Source: Sedimentisphaerales bacterium (GTDB lineage Bacteria > Planctomycetota > Phycisphaerae > Sedimentisphaerales > Anaerobacaceae). Taken from it: a stretch of 64,000 nt of DNA. The stretch covers positions 1 through 64,000 of the forward strand of contig JAFGCD010000067.1 in NCBI GenBank assembly GCA_016932835.1, written 5' to 3'. The translations under genes were made by a program, and so were the position numbers. Positions within the stretch are counted from its first letter, which is position 1. Each line of letters begins with the position of its first letter. Below, one piece after another: positions 50,323 to 59,710 of this stretch. Below the pieces are notes generated by a model that did no database searches, was not told the DNA's origin, and saw nothing but the letters and a program-made list of their open reading frames with translations.

Positions 50323-53300
50323 ATGGATATGTGGAGACAATTGACGGCTGCGACGCCTTGGCGATGCCGCACACGAGCGAAACTTAGCATGTGGGCATTC
50401 TTGATGCTTTGCATATTCGGAGCCGCCGATACCGCGCATGGCGGCGGAAACTACTTTAAGGTCGATTATCCGGGTTCCGGCAGACCCGGCGAATTGCCCA
50501 CACCCGTGACTTATACGCTTTGGATACCGAAGGGCGCTTCGCATTTGCGCGGAATCATCGTTCACCAGCATGGGGCGGGAACGACGGCTTCGATTGAGGG
50601 ATCGACGGCGGCCTACGACTTGCACTGGCAGGCCCTGGCGAAGAAGTGGGACTGTGCTTTGTTCAGTTCGTCTTATCATGTTACCAACGAGAAGGTCGAT
50701 TTGTCGCCGGGCGGTTCGGAGGTTTGGTTCGATCCGCGCCACGGCTCGGAAAAGGTCTTTCTCCATGCGCTCGATGAATTCGCCGACAAGTCCGGTCATC
50801 CGGAGATTGCCAAGGTCCCATGGGCCCTCTGGGGTCACTCCGGCGGGGGAATCTGGGCCGATGTGATGAGTACGATTCATCCTGACCGAATCATTGTTAT
50901 CTGGATGCGTTCCGGCTCGTCTTTCATGTTCCGCGGCAGAGCGGAATTTGCACAGCCTGATGTCCCCTCGGCGGTATTCAAGATTCCTTCGATGTGTAAT
51001 CCCGGAGTCAAGGAAAAGCCGCACGTTCCATGGAGCGGGACGCTGGCGACCTTCCGGGAATACCGCGCCAAAGGCGCTCCCATCGGTTTTGCGCCTGATC
51101 CCCGCACCGGTCACGAGTGCGGTGACAGCCGTTACCTCGCGATCCCGTTTTTCGATGCCTGCCTGGAAATGCGGTTGCCCGATAAGGGCAGTAAGAGCCA
51201 GTCGCTTAAGCCGGTGGACTTCAGCGAGGCGTGGCTTGCGTCCCGGCCCGGCGACCAGGCCGTGCCGATGGCTTCCTATAAGGGCGATCCGAATCAAGCC
51301 GTCTGGCTGCCCAACGAAGCGGTTGCAAAGGCATGGATGCAGTACATCAAGACCGGAGCGGTGGACGATGCGACAGCGCCGCCGGCTCCTTACGACGTCA
51401 AGGTCACGCGCAAGGGCGAGACGGAAATTGAGATAACATGGAACGCCGAGGCCGACTTCGAGAGCGGTATTCGGTGTTTTGTCGTGCTGCGTGACGGTCG
51501 GGAGTTGGCTCAGGTGCCGCCTGAGCCGCTCGGCCAGTTCGGGCGCCCCCTGTTTCAGTCGATGACGTACCACGATACACCGTCTCAGCCGATGCCGTCC
51601 ATGCGTTACATCGACAGGGCGGTCAGGGCCGGAGAAAAACACACCTATACCGTTATTACGGTCAACAGTGTCGGCCTCAAATCGACGCCTTCCGATGAGG
51701 CGGCGTCGGCACAGTCAGAAGGGCAGGGGGACATGTTGCTGTGGTATCGCAGGCCGGCGGTCGAGTGGCTTGATGCCATGCCTATCGGAAACGGAATGAT
51801 GGCGGCGATGGTTTTCGGCGGCGCCGGCGAAGAGCGCATCGCGATGAACGAATCGACATTCTGGTCGGGGCGCCCTCATGATTATGACGACCCCAACGCC
51901 GGAAAGTATTTTGCACCAATCCGCGACCTTGTTTTTGCCGGCAGGTTTCAGGAAGCCGAAAAGATGGCGGACGAGCATTTTTACGGCATTCCTGCGGCAC
52001 AGCAGGCTTATCAGCCTCTGGGAGACCTGCTGTTGTCTTTCGACGGCATTGATGCCGTCGAAGATTACCGTCGCGAGCTGAACATGGAAACCGGCGTGGC
52101 CAGGGTAACTTATCGTTCCGGCGATGTGGTCTTGACGCGAGAGGTGTTCATCTCGCAGCCGGATCGAGTGATGGTGGTGCGCATCACAGCCGACAAGCCG
52201 GGGCGAGTCTGCGTTGACGCCGGATTCAAGAGCCCGTACCTTGATAACGTGACCGCTTCGGCGGGCAAACTGGTCATGGACGGACGCTGGAAAGGACCGA
52301 TGCCCGAAAACTGGCTGATTGCGCCGGTCGAGGGCAGCGGTATACGGTTTCAGGCTGTCCTCAAGGCCGGCACCGAAGGCGGACGATGCGAAGCCGTCGG
52401 TGATAAGCTTCGCATCGATGGGGCCGATGCGGTGACTTTCGTGGTAGCCGCGGCAACCAGCTTCGTCAACTACAGAGACATCAGCGGCAATCCTGCGGCA
52501 GTTTGCGATGGGATACTTGCCCGTGTTGCGGATAAGGAATATTCTGCGCTTCGTCGTCGGCACCAGGCCGACTTCCGGAAATTAATGTCCCGCGTGCACT
52601 TGACCGTCGGTGATCCCGCCATGAACAGCAAGCCCACCGATGAACGCCTTAAGATGATGCGGGCCGGCGGCGACGACGCGAATCTCGAGGCGCTGTGTTT
52701 TCAGTTCGGGCGCTATATCCTGGCGTCCAGCAGCCGCGCCGGCGGCCAGCCGGCCAACCTCCAGGCGATCTGGAACGAAAACGTCGTCCCTAACTGGGGC
52801 AGCAAGTACACGATAAACATCAACACCGAAATGAACTACTGGCCCGCAGAGGTATGCAGCCTCTCCGAATGTCACCAACCACTTTTCGATATGCTCAAGG
52901 ATATCGCGGTCACCGGCGCAAAGACGGCGAAGGTGTACTATGGCTGCGACGGGTGGGTGACGCATCATAACATTGACCTTTGGCGAGGAACCGCTCCGGT
53001 CGATGCGGCGAGATTCGGAATGTGGCCGATGGGCGGGGCCTGGCTGACCCTCCATTTGTGGGAGCACTATCAATTCACCGGAGACCGTGGGTTTCTCGAA
53101 AAGTATTATCCGATCATGAAGGAATCCGCCAGGTTCTTCCTGGATTTGCTGATGGAGCATCCGACTCATGGCTGGCTTGTGACGCCGTTCTCGATGTCGC
53201 CGGAGCACGGGTACCTGGACAGTAACGGAAAACTGGCTTTTCTCTCGCCTGCGCCGACCATGGATGTCGCAATTCTCAGGGAGTTGTTCCCGCATTGCAT

Positions 53301-53985
53301 CGAGGCCGGCAGGATTCTCGGCCTGGACGAAGATCTGCGCGATCAATTGGAGACTGCTTTGAAACGGCTGCCGCCGTACCGCATCAATCGGCGAGGCCAT
53401 TTGCAGGAGTGGATCGAGGATTGGGTCCCGGGCGACCAGGGGCACAACTGCTCGCCCAACTTCGCCTTTTTCCCGGGCAGCTCGATTCGCCTGCGTCGCG
53501 ACCCTGAACTAACCGGAGCTATTCGGAAATGGATGGAAACGCGACGCGCGGGCGGGGGATGGGTCTCTGCCTGGTACATCTCAGTATGGGCTCGCCTCGA
53601 AGATGGTGACAAGGTCGCCGAATTCATACGGGGTTATATGCGGCGGTCGCCGGCGCCGAACCTGCACAATCGCGGTTCGAATCAGTCTGATGCCACTTTC
53701 GGTTTCACCGCCGGGGTGGCCGAAGCATTACTCCAAAGCCATGCCGGCGAAATCAGCCTGCTGCCGGCCTTGCCGACGGGCTGGGAAAATGGATCGGTCA
53801 CCGGCCTGCGCGCACGAGGCGGATTCGAGGTCGATATCCGGTGGAAGGATGGCAGGCTCCAGGCAGCCGCGATTCGCAGCCGCAATACCGGCCCCTGCAA
53901 TGTCCGCTATGGAAATAAAACAGCGACCGTGCCGATCAGCGCCGGCCGGACCGTTTCCCTGAAGCCGAACTTGGAGCCGGAATAG
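50323..53985 (+). CDS. Secreted esterase-GH95 fusion enzyme
   Basis: The start at 50323 has 'gtggag' before it and opens a signal peptide (about residues 20-40). The 1,220-residue protein has three parts. Residues 45-345 form an alpha/beta hydrolase with nucleophile Ser173 in 'LWGHSGGGIW' and His in 'RTGHECGD', resembling secreted esterases. Residues 350-460 form an Fn3-like domain. Residues 470-1215 are a GH95 enzyme ('DAMPIGNGMMAAMVFGG', 'NESTFWSGRPHDY', 'NLQAIWNENVVPNWGSKYT', 'NINTEMNYWPAEV'). GH95 members are inverting alpha-L-fucosidases or alpha-L-galactosidases. The esterase may remove acetyl or other esters from the same glycan. Confidence 0.9.
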   Translation: MDMWRQLTAATPWRCRTRAKLSMWAFLMLCIFGAADTAHGGGNYFKVDYPGSGRPGELPTPVTYTLWIPKGASHLRGIIVHQHGAGTTASIEGSTAAYDLHWQALAKKWDCALFSSSYHVTNEKVDLSPGGSEVWFDPRHGSEKVFLHALDEFADKSGHPEIAKVPWALWGHSGGGIWADVMSTIHPDRIIVIWMRSGSSFMFRGRAEFAQPDVPSAVFKIPSMCNPGVKEKPHVPWSGTLATFREYRAKGAPIGFAPDPRTGHECGDSRYLAIPFFDACLEMRLPDKGSKSQSLKPVDFSEAWLASRPGDQAVPMASYKGDPNQAVWLPNEAVAKAWMQYIKTGAVDDATAPPAPYDVKVTRKGETEIEITWNAEADFESGIRCFVVLRDGRELAQVPPEPLGQFGRPLFQSMTYHDTPSQPMPSMRYIDRAVRAGEKHTYTVITVNSVGLKSTPSDEAASAQSEGQGDMLLWYRRPAVEWLDAMPIGNGMMAAMVFGGAGEERIAMNESTFWSGRPHDYDDPNAGKYFAPIRDLVFAGRFQEAEKMADEHFYGIPAAQQAYQPLGDLLLSFDGIDAVEDYRRELNMETGVARVTYRSGDVVLTREVFISQPDRVMVVRITADKPGRVCVDAGFKSPYLDNVTASAGKLVMDGRWKGPMPENWLIAPVEGSGIRFQAVLKAGTEGGRCEAVGDKLRIDGADAVTFVVAAATSFVNYRDISGNPAAVCDGILARVADKEYSALRRRHQADFRKLMSRVHLTVGDPAMNSKPTDERLKMMRAGGDDANLEALCFQFGRYILASSSRAGGQPANLQAIWNENVVPNWGSKYTININTEMNYWPAEVCSLSECHQPLFDMLKDIAVTGAKTAKVYYGCDGWVTHHNIDLWRGTAPVDAARFGMWPMGGAWLTLHLWEHYQFTGDRGFLEKYYPIMKESARFFLDLLMEHPTHGWLVTPFSMSPEHGYLDSNGKLAFLSPAPTMDVAILRELFPHCIEAGRILGLDEDLRDQLETALKRLPPYRINRRGHLQEWIEDWVPGDQGHNCSPNFAFFPGSSIRLRRDPELTGAIRKWMETRRAGGGWVSAWYISVWARLEDGDKVAEFIRGYMRRSPAPNLHNRGSNQSDATFGFTAGVAEALLQSHAGEISLLPALPTGWENGSVTGLRARGGFEVDIRWKDGRLQAAAIRSRNTGPCNVRYGNKTATVPISAGRTVSLKPNLEPE

Positions 53986-54093
53986 TATTCGACCAGCCGT
54001 TGGTATGTATGAAGTCCCCTGGTCTGAGGCAGGTTATTACACGCCGTCTTTCCGGAAGAGGCGATGCTGCCGGGCGATCACAGGCCTTTCCGC

Positions 54094-54129
54094 AAAGCCG
54101 GACATTATTACGTTGATGTTGCCAATGCA
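54094..54129 (-). pseudogene. Fragment related to the gene at 55111-56676
   Basis: Read on the minus strand this segment encodes 'CIGNINVIMSGF', closely like 'YIRNIRVIMPGF' of the gene at 55111-56676 (plus 56170-56205). 27 of 36 bases agree. It lies in the spacer before the outer-membrane gene, so it may be a relic of a decayed paralogue. Chance similarity is not excluded. Confidence 0.3.
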
Positions 54130-54182
54130 GTTTCTGGCATATTGCTTCTTGGAACTTGGCGGCCGATTTGGGGGGGAATGGT

Positions 54183-54211
54183 TTGACTTATTCGTTGGGA
54201 TGGGGTAAATG
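54183..54211 (+). promoter_or_regulatory. Possible promoter of outer-membrane barrel gene
   Basis: TTGACT (54183-54188) and TAAATG (54206-54211) are 17 bp apart. The leader would be about 55 nt. Confidence 0.4.
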
Positions 54212-54273
54212 TATCTCAGTTTTTTGGTTCTTGGCTGGGGATAGGGGGGCTTTGGTCTTTTGGAGTGTGTGGT

Positions 54274-55086
54274 ATGAAGCGTGTCTTGATTTTTTGTTGT
54301 GGGGTTGTCTCTTGTTTGTCTGGTCCTGTTGGGGGCGCCGAGCGGGAGCTTCACGGAACTATCGATTTGACTTATCAGGGCAAATTCGTATGGCGGGGAT
54401 TCGACGTTTTCGGGGACAAAAGCGCCGTTCAGACAGGAATCGATCTGGATTTGTACGGAACGGGCTTCGGCGTCAGCGCGCAGGGTCACCGCGCCAATTC
54501 GAGCGGCTTCGAGAACGCCGAACGTTGGGACTATACGCTTTATTACTCTCGCACGGCTTTCGAGGATAAGCGTTATTTCACGATCGGCAGGCTGAACTGG
54601 GTTTACTACAGCCTCCCCGATAACGACAAAAACGATTTCGACCTCCAGGAAATATGGATGGGTGTGCGGTGGCCCAAGGTCCTTGGCATAAAGGGGCTTG
54701 TTCCGGGTTACGTTCGGGCGAAGTGCTGGCCGAGCAGCAGCGGTTCGCGGGTCGGTTCGCGGTCGGTCGGTCGGGGGACGGCATCGGGCTGGGTACATAT
54801 ATTCATACTGGACTATTCTGTCCCTCTCGCCGGTATTGGCGCCGAAACGCCGGAGCAGGTCTTGAAGCTGCATACGGATGTGACCTATAACGACGGCGTC
54901 GGGCTTGGCGGCCAGGACGTGGACCACGACTGGTCGCACGCCCTGTTCGGAGTGTCGATGGATTTCGATCTCGGCGGCGGTTTCACTTTGACCCCGGGCG
55001 TTTGGCACCAGGTCACGATGGATAAGTCCGTAAATGCCGACAAAGACGAGACCTGGGTCAGCGTTGGAGCTTCTTACCGGTTTTAG
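54274..55086 (+). CDS. Outer-membrane beta-barrel protein
   Basis: The 270-residue product begins at 54274 with a signal peptide ('MKRVLIFCCGVVSCLSGPVG') and then strands such as 'LHGTIDLTYQGKFVWRGFDV' with alternating hydrophobic residues. It ends 'VSVGASYRF', the terminal aromatic needed for insertion by the BAM complex. The style is that of TorF-type or nucleoside-channel-like putative porins. Twelve or so strands are likely. No substrate is evident. It converges with the GH-A-like gene, 24 bp away. Confidence 0.8.
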   Translation: MKRVLIFCCGVVSCLSGPVGGAERELHGTIDLTYQGKFVWRGFDVFGDKSAVQTGIDLDLYGTGFGVSAQGHRANSSGFENAERWDYTLYYSRTAFEDKRYFTIGRLNWVYYSLPDNDKNDFDLQEIWMGVRWPKVLGIKGLVPGYVRAKCWPSSSGSRVGSRSVGRGTASGWVHIFILDYSVPLAGIGAETPEQVLKLHTDVTYNDGVGLGGQDVDHDWSHALFGVSMDFDLGGGFTLTPGVWHQVTMDKSVNADKDETWVSVGASYRF

Positions 55087-55110
55087 GCGCGTGCCGGGGC
55101 GGCGGCTCTC

Positions 55111-56676
55111 TCACGGTACGTTTACATTCTGGCCGAGGGATTTTGCCCAGTTCATTGTTGCGGTGTACTTCGGGGATTTGGCCGGGTCGTCGTCGTAGTA
55201 TCGCAGCATGCCCCAACTGCCCCACTTGCTCCAGTTGCTGACCGATGAGAAATAGCAAAATAGCCCGCCTCCTTCTTTCTCCCAGGCCTCGAAGTGTTTT
55301 TCATATATTTTTGCAAGACGCGGGTGTTCGTTTGCTTTTTGGAGCAGTTCGGTGAGCTTGTCGTTGTTCTCGCCGCCGCCGACTCCGACCATGTGCTGTC
55401 CGCCTTCGTAAACGATCAGTTCAAGGCCGAATTTGTCGGCGACTTTCTTATTGCCCCGGATCCACCGCGTTGATTCGGGCAGTGCCTTGTTTTCCAGGTA
55501 GTCGAGGACCTCCTCGACGCTCCATTGTGCGACTTCCTCGGACGAAGGACTGCTTTTTGGACCGACGTTGAAGCTGATATAAGGCGCGATTGCCAGTGCA
55601 TCGGCGTTCTTGTATGCGTCCTGAAATTCTACGACTCTCTCGGAAACGTATGGATTGGCAGCCTGTGAGGGCAGGACCCGCACAAGACGACGGGCATCGC
55701 CGAAAACTTCTTCGAAAATCTTGAATATCCGCACCGAACGGTATGCCGTGTAACGCCAGGCCGCTTCCCAGTGCTTCTCGGCAAAGCCCAGCTTGAGCCC
55801 TTCGTCGCCGGCGTACTTGTTCTGAGCGAAGATCCCGTTCCAGACTTCATTGGAATACTCGACGTAAATCTTCAACTCCGGGTCGAGCCCTTTCTTTACC
55901 GTTTGGGCGAAGTTGCGGACGTAGTCGTCGTCGGCCAGGTGAGGAATGCAGAACCACGGGTCCGCGCCGAGCCGATTGGCGAGGTCTATAAGCAACTCGA
56001 GAGCGATTCCTTTCGTCGTAAAGGTCGCGTCTTCCGGCCTTGGCCGCTGTGACCATGACTCGATCTTCGAGCCGTTGGTCTGCATGAAATCCATGAACCG
56101 AAGAGACGCCATGCCGCGCCACCTCTCCAGAAATACGGGATGCCACGGATTCTCTTTGTATTTGTCGATAAAGCCCGGCATTATTACACGAATGTTGCGG
56201 ATGTAGTCGGCAGGGTCCGTCTCGCGGACCTGGAGGAAGAATCCGCCCCTCGAAGAATCGACATCGATGGAGATTTCGCCGGGCCGTTTCGATTCGATTT
56301 TCGCCGCTCCGGTGACATCTATTTCGCCGTTTCCTTCGTACAGGATTGTGTATTTCCCGGCGGGATAGTGGCCTCCGGAGATCGTGCACAGGGGAGATTC
56401 TGCGAAGCAGTCTTTTTCGAGCTGCTTGATCCACCCTCTTTCGTCGAGGTCGAGCTTCGGCCCCTTGCCCCAGGGCTGCCCTTTCCTCTGGCTGATCCAT
56501 GTTCGGGAAAGCCGGCAGACGTCTACGAAGGGAAGCTCCGTATTCCAGTCGGCAGGCCCTGCGAGGTTGATTCCGACCTGCGTCTTGGCGCCTGCGTCCT
56601 GGACGGAGAAACACAGTACTATTGCGAAAACGCAGATTGCCGATACGGTGAACACTGTATTGTTGTGTCGGGACAT
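55111..56676 (-). CDS. Secreted clan GH-A-like glycosidase-type protein
   Basis: The start at 56676 opens a signal peptide. The 521-residue product has an N-terminal beta domain and a TIM-barrel-like part with 'ADPWFCIPHLADDDYVRNFA', 'KIYVEYSNEVWNGIFAQNKY' and 'GLELIVYEGGQHMVG'. Glu in 'SNEVW' and in 'YEGGQ' fit the acid/base and nucleophile of clan GH-A. Such proteins are often named cellulose-binding domain proteins in planctomycetes. It lies 59 bp after the oxidoreductase gene, so they are probably co-transcribed. The substrate is unknown. Confidence 0.78.
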   Translation of the reverse strand: MSRHNNTVFTVSAICVFAIVLCFSVQDAGAKTQVGINLAGPADWNTELPFVDVCRLSRTWISQRKGQPWGKGPKLDLDERGWIKQLEKDCFAESPLCTISGGHYPAGKYTILYEGNGEIDVTGAAKIESKRPGEISIDVDSSRGGFFLQVRETDPADYIRNIRVIMPGFIDKYKENPWHPVFLERWRGMASLRFMDFMQTNGSKIESWSQRPRPEDATFTTKGIALELLIDLANRLGADPWFCIPHLADDDYVRNFAQTVKKGLDPELKIYVEYSNEVWNGIFAQNKYAGDEGLKLGFAEKHWEAAWRYTAYRSVRIFKIFEEVFGDARRLVRVLPSQAANPYVSERVVEFQDAYKNADALAIAPYISFNVGPKSSPSSEEVAQWSVEEVLDYLENKALPESTRWIRGNKKVADKFGLELIVYEGGQHMVGVGGGENNDKLTELLQKANEHPRLAKIYEKHFEAWEKEGGGLFCYFSSVSNWSKWGSWGMLRYYDDDPAKSPKYTATMNWAKSLGQNVNVP

Positions 56677-56735
56677 TTTTCTAATTCCAAAAGCGAAATT
56701 GTTGACTTCCGGCTGCTTATAAAATCCTTCCGGTT

Positions 56736-58067
56736 TCACAGGGTCCAGGGGGCCCTGTAATTTTCGTAGATTAGTTCATTGGCCTTGTCGCTGTTTGTGA
56801 ATCTCATGTTCTCGGCGTCCCACTCGAGTTTGCCCTTCACTCTCAGAGCGATATTTCCCAGCAGAACGGTTTCCGTAAGCGGGGCCCCGAAGGCGAAGTT
56901 GCATCCTGCCGGCTTGCCGCCTTTGCACGCCTGAATCCATTCCCTGTAATGGCCTATCGAGCGGGGCAGGGTCTTTGCAGGGCGCCTGTAGCCGTCCATC
57001 GCCGATTTTGGCAGTAGCCGGGGATTGGCGGCGGTGAACCCGCAGATCATCGAGCCTTTCTCGCCCGTGAATATCAGCCCGTCGGCGCCGAGATGTTCAC
57101 TGTCGTCGAGCCCTTCGGGCCTCGGCGGCTTAAGGCCCCCGTCGTACCAGGTGACTGTGACAGGCGGCATATCGCCCCTGCCCCCGAATTCGAAGTGCAC
57201 CTGCGAAGCTGCCGGAAATGTCTCGCCGTAGAGCTTCGAGGAACTCGCATAGACGTATTTCGGGGCCGCGAGCTTCAGGGCCTTGGCGATGTGTGCGAAC
57301 GTGTGGCATCCCATGTCACCCAAGGCTCCGGTCCCGAAGTCGTACCAGCCCCGCCATTTGAACGGTACATATATCGGGTGGTAAGGCCTTTGAGGCGCAG
57401 GTCCCAGCCAGAGGTCCCAGTCCAGCCCCTCAGGAACCGGGGGCGTATCCTTCGGCCGGTCGATTGCCTGGGGCCAGATCGGCCTGTCGGACCACGTGTG
57501 AACGTGCGTCACATTCCCTATCGCTCCGTCTGCGAGCCATTCGCAGGTTACTCTCTGTCCCTCTTCGGCATCGGACTGCACCGACATCTGCGTGGCGACG
57601 CCTGCCTCCTCCGCGGCACGCGCCAGGGCGCGTGACTCGTGGATGGTGCGCGTAAGGGGCTTTGCGCAATACACGTGCTTTTTCATCTTCAGGGCAGCCA
57701 TTGCGACTACGGCGTGGGTGTGGTCGGGCGTGCCGATTATCACCGCGTCGATCGACTTTTCCTTCTCCAGCATCTTTCGAAAGTCTCGATAAACTTTCGC
57801 CCCCGGGTATGCCTTGTATGCGTGGGCGGCGTGCGAGTCGTTGACGTCGCAGAGGAAGGCGATGTTCTCGCTGTTGCAGCTATCGACATACGCCTTGCCC
57901 ATTCCGCCGACGCCCACCCCTGCGATGATGAGCTTTTCGCTGGGCGGCGATTGGCCTGCCCCCGCCAGGACGTGACGCGGCAGGGCGGTGAATGCCAGCG
58001 CCGACGCGGTCGTGGCCAGAAAGTCGCGGCGAGAGATTGTTCCGGCGGTCGTTGTGGCGCGATTCAT
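56736..58067 (-). CDS. Tat-exported Gfo/Idh/MocA family oxidoreductase
   Basis: The 443-residue protein starts behind 'aaggagc' and has the twin-arginine motif 'SRRDFLATTASALAFTALP'. The Rossmann fold starts at 'LIIAGVGVGGMGKAYV'. The usual 'EKP' lysine motif is 'CAKPLTRT', with Ala in place of Glu. 'GTGALGDMGCHTFAHIAKAL' supplies the catalytic Asp and His. Such secreted members act on sugars in the periplasm and probably bring NAD(P) through the membrane already bound. The GH-A-like gene lies just downstream. Confidence 0.92.
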   Translation of the reverse strand: MNRATTTAGTISRRDFLATTASALAFTALPRHVLAGAGQSPPSEKLIIAGVGVGGMGKAYVDSCNSENIAFLCDVNDSHAAHAYKAYPGAKVYRDFRKMLEKEKSIDAVIIGTPDHTHAVVAMAALKMKKHVYCAKPLTRTIHESRALARAAEEAGVATQMSVQSDAEEGQRVTCEWLADGAIGNVTHVHTWSDRPIWPQAIDRPKDTPPVPEGLDWDLWLGPAPQRPYHPIYVPFKWRGWYDFGTGALGDMGCHTFAHIAKALKLAAPKYVYASSSKLYGETFPAASQVHFEFGGRGDMPPVTVTWYDGGLKPPRPEGLDDSEHLGADGLIFTGEKGSMICGFTAANPRLLPKSAMDGYRRPAKTLPRSIGHYREWIQACKGGKPAGCNFAFGAPLTETVLLGNIALRVKGKLEWDAENMRFTNSDKANELIYENYRAPWTL

Positions 58068-58204
58068 ATCGGTGCTCCTTATACAGAAGGTCCTTTGTTA
58101 TAAGTGTCCGCACAATTTTAGGCGATTGCCCCGCCGTTAGCAATGGGTGACATCAGAGAGCGGGTTTATGTGAAAGAAGGGATCTTGTCTGTGTGGGAAG
58201 ATAC

Positions 58205-58233
58205 TTGACTTGCCGGGCCGGTTCTTGTAACTT
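58205..58233 (+). promoter_or_regulatory. Possible promoter of lipoprotein gene
   Basis: TTGACT (58205-58210) and TAACTT (58228-58233) are 17 bp apart; the -10 is weak. The lead to the ATG is about 105 nt. Confidence 0.4.
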
Positions 58234-58342
58234 TGTGTTCCTTTGTGTTGCGTGATGCGGTGTTTCGAGGCGGTGTTTTGGCTTTGAGCGACTGTCATTG
58301 TCGGCCGGCGGCGTGTGGCTTTCTCTGCCGGGAGGAAATGGA

Positions 58343-59014
58343 ATGAAGAAGATATTGATCGTGCTTTTGATTGTCTCGGCCCTCGGCTGCGGCCCGCAGC
58401 TGCGCCCCCTTGAAGACTTCGTGCGAAGACAGGATTATGTGGCTGCTAATATCGAGAACATACGCCAGACGAACCGAGCCTTGCTCGTAAGAAAAACCGA
58501 GGATATGCTCACCTGGAGGCCTCGGATCGCGAGTATAGCAGAGAGGAAGAAGGAACTGGTCGATGTCATAATCAGGGCGATGTGCGGCGAGGATACGCAT
58601 GTCCTTACTAAAGAGCTAATGGCTTTCGCCCCGAAGGCCGATCGAAACGCCGAGGCCGCATCCGAGTTGGAGGCCGGCCTCTATGCGCTTTCGCGAGTTG
58701 CAGACCCCAATATCTGCCGCATTTGCGAGGATGCCATCCTCGCCGGGCGGATAGTCGAGGGTATGAACCTGGACCAGGTCGAGGCCGCGTTGGGTATTGA
58801 GTTGAGACCTCTAAGTGCAGATTCATCCGGGAACTCGGTCTTTGAAGTATGCGGGCTGGCGCAGGAGAACTTCATACTCAAGCAGGGCAGGATTGCAATT
58901 GCCGCTACGACGCCGAGCGCAGGCGGCGAATTACGGAATTTCTACCTTCATTTTGCGGGCGACGTGTTAGTGGATTGGCTGTCTGTGCCGGAGGTTGACG
59001 CCCGCGGCGATTAG
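58343..59014 (+). CDS. Lipoprotein of unknown function
   Basis: GGAGG sits 7 nt before the ATG. The 223-residue product has a signal peptide with lipobox 'SALGC' (Cys16), so it should be lipid-anchored. The rest is mainly helical, with 'RQDYVAANIENIRQTNRALL' and a C-terminal 'GMNLDQVEAALGIELRPLSA' segment like the SmpA/BamE-type 'G.t..qV...lG.P' motif. Two Cys pairs occur near residue 125 ('CRICED'). I do not recognise a specific family. Confidence 0.75.
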   Translation: MKKILIVLLIVSALGCGPQLRPLEDFVRRQDYVAANIENIRQTNRALLVRKTEDMLTWRPRIASIAERKKELVDVIIRAMCGEDTHVLTKELMAFAPKADRNAEAASELEAGLYALSRVADPNICRICEDAILAGRIVEGMNLDQVEAALGIELRPLSADSSGNSVFEVCGLAQENFILKQGRIAIAATTPSAGGELRNFYLHFAGDVLVDWLSVPEVDARGD

Positions 59015-59137
59015 ACCGCCGCAGGCTGTGGGGGGTTGGGGGGCGAGAATCAGCGGGGAAATTCGTTACTTTCACGGTGCAGCGAGCCTTACTTGGGTAG
59101 AAAGGCATTGCATCATGACGTTTGAAAGGACGGAACA

Positions 59138-59587
59138 ATGAAGAATCGACGATACATTTCAGTTTGTGTGGTAGTGGCAGCGCTTGCGGTTTGCGCCGGG
59201 TCAGTGCAGGCTAAGACTCGTTTTCACATCGGGCTTAGTATCGGCGGCCCCATAGGCCATTCTATCGTTGCCGGCGGCTGCCGCGGTCCCATTATCGGCC
59301 CGGCTCGGCACGTTCGTACGCCGCACGGGGGCGCCTGTATCCGCAGTCCGCTTCGGCACCGGGTTTTTGCTGTTCAGCCGCGATATTATACGATCGTGGT
59401 GGGCAAGCCGAGCGTCGAACCGGTAGTTGTCGCCCCGGCGGTTGTTACGGTTTGGATTCGCAACTCGAACGGCTCGCAGTCGCCCGTTGAATTGAGGCCC
59501 AGCGGGCCCGGATACATCGGACCAAAGGGGGAGTACTATACGGTCATGCCGGACAACGAGCAGTTGCGAATGGTTTACGGGTTCTGA
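59138..59587 (+). CDS. Small secreted protein, unknown
   Basis: The 149-residue product has an 'aaaggacgg' site and a signal peptide ending near 'VQAKT'. After a Gly/Arg/His-rich part comes a Val/Pro-rich linker and a C-terminal domain 'VWIRNSNGSQSPVELRPSGP' to 'MPDNEQLRMVYGF'. The ending resembles planctomycete secreted proteins with an RcnB/YXWGXW-like surface segment, but no function is known. A terminator lies 65 bp further on. Confidence 0.7.
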   Translation: MKNRRYISVCVVVAALAVCAGSVQAKTRFHIGLSIGGPIGHSIVAGGCRGPIIGPARHVRTPHGGACIRSPLRHRVFAVQPRYYTIVVGKPSVEPVVVAPAVVTVWIRNSNGSQSPVELRPSGPGYIGPKGEYYTVMPDNEQLRMVYGF

Positions 59588-59652
59588 GCAGGCCGACAAG
59601 GACCGGCGCTGCTAAGTCAAATCAAAAACAGCCGGGGGTTTTGGAAAGAAAG

Positions 59653-59688
59653 GGGCTGCAAGCTTGATGCTTGCAGCCCTTTGTTATT
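59653..59688. terminator. Bidirectional intrinsic terminator
   Basis: A perfect 11-bp stem GGGCTGCAAGC / GCTTGCAGCCC with a 5-nt loop is followed by TTTGTTATT on the plus strand. On the minus strand 'CTTTCTTTCC' follows. It can end both the secreted-protein gene and the 23-aa lipoprotein gene. Confidence 0.85.
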
Positions 59689-59710
59689 GTGTAGCCGGCG
59701 CCTTGCGGCC

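Noticed and set aside
50233-51642. Long minus-strand frame opposite the esterase-GH95 gene
   Set aside because: It is a GC-biased shadow: it lacks a ribosome binding site and protein-like composition, and the plus strand has clear family motifs.
54037-55008. Minus-strand frame opposite the outer-membrane barrel gene
   Set aside because: Overlaps a clear beta-barrel gene; only its last 36 bp outside that gene show any similarity, reported separately.
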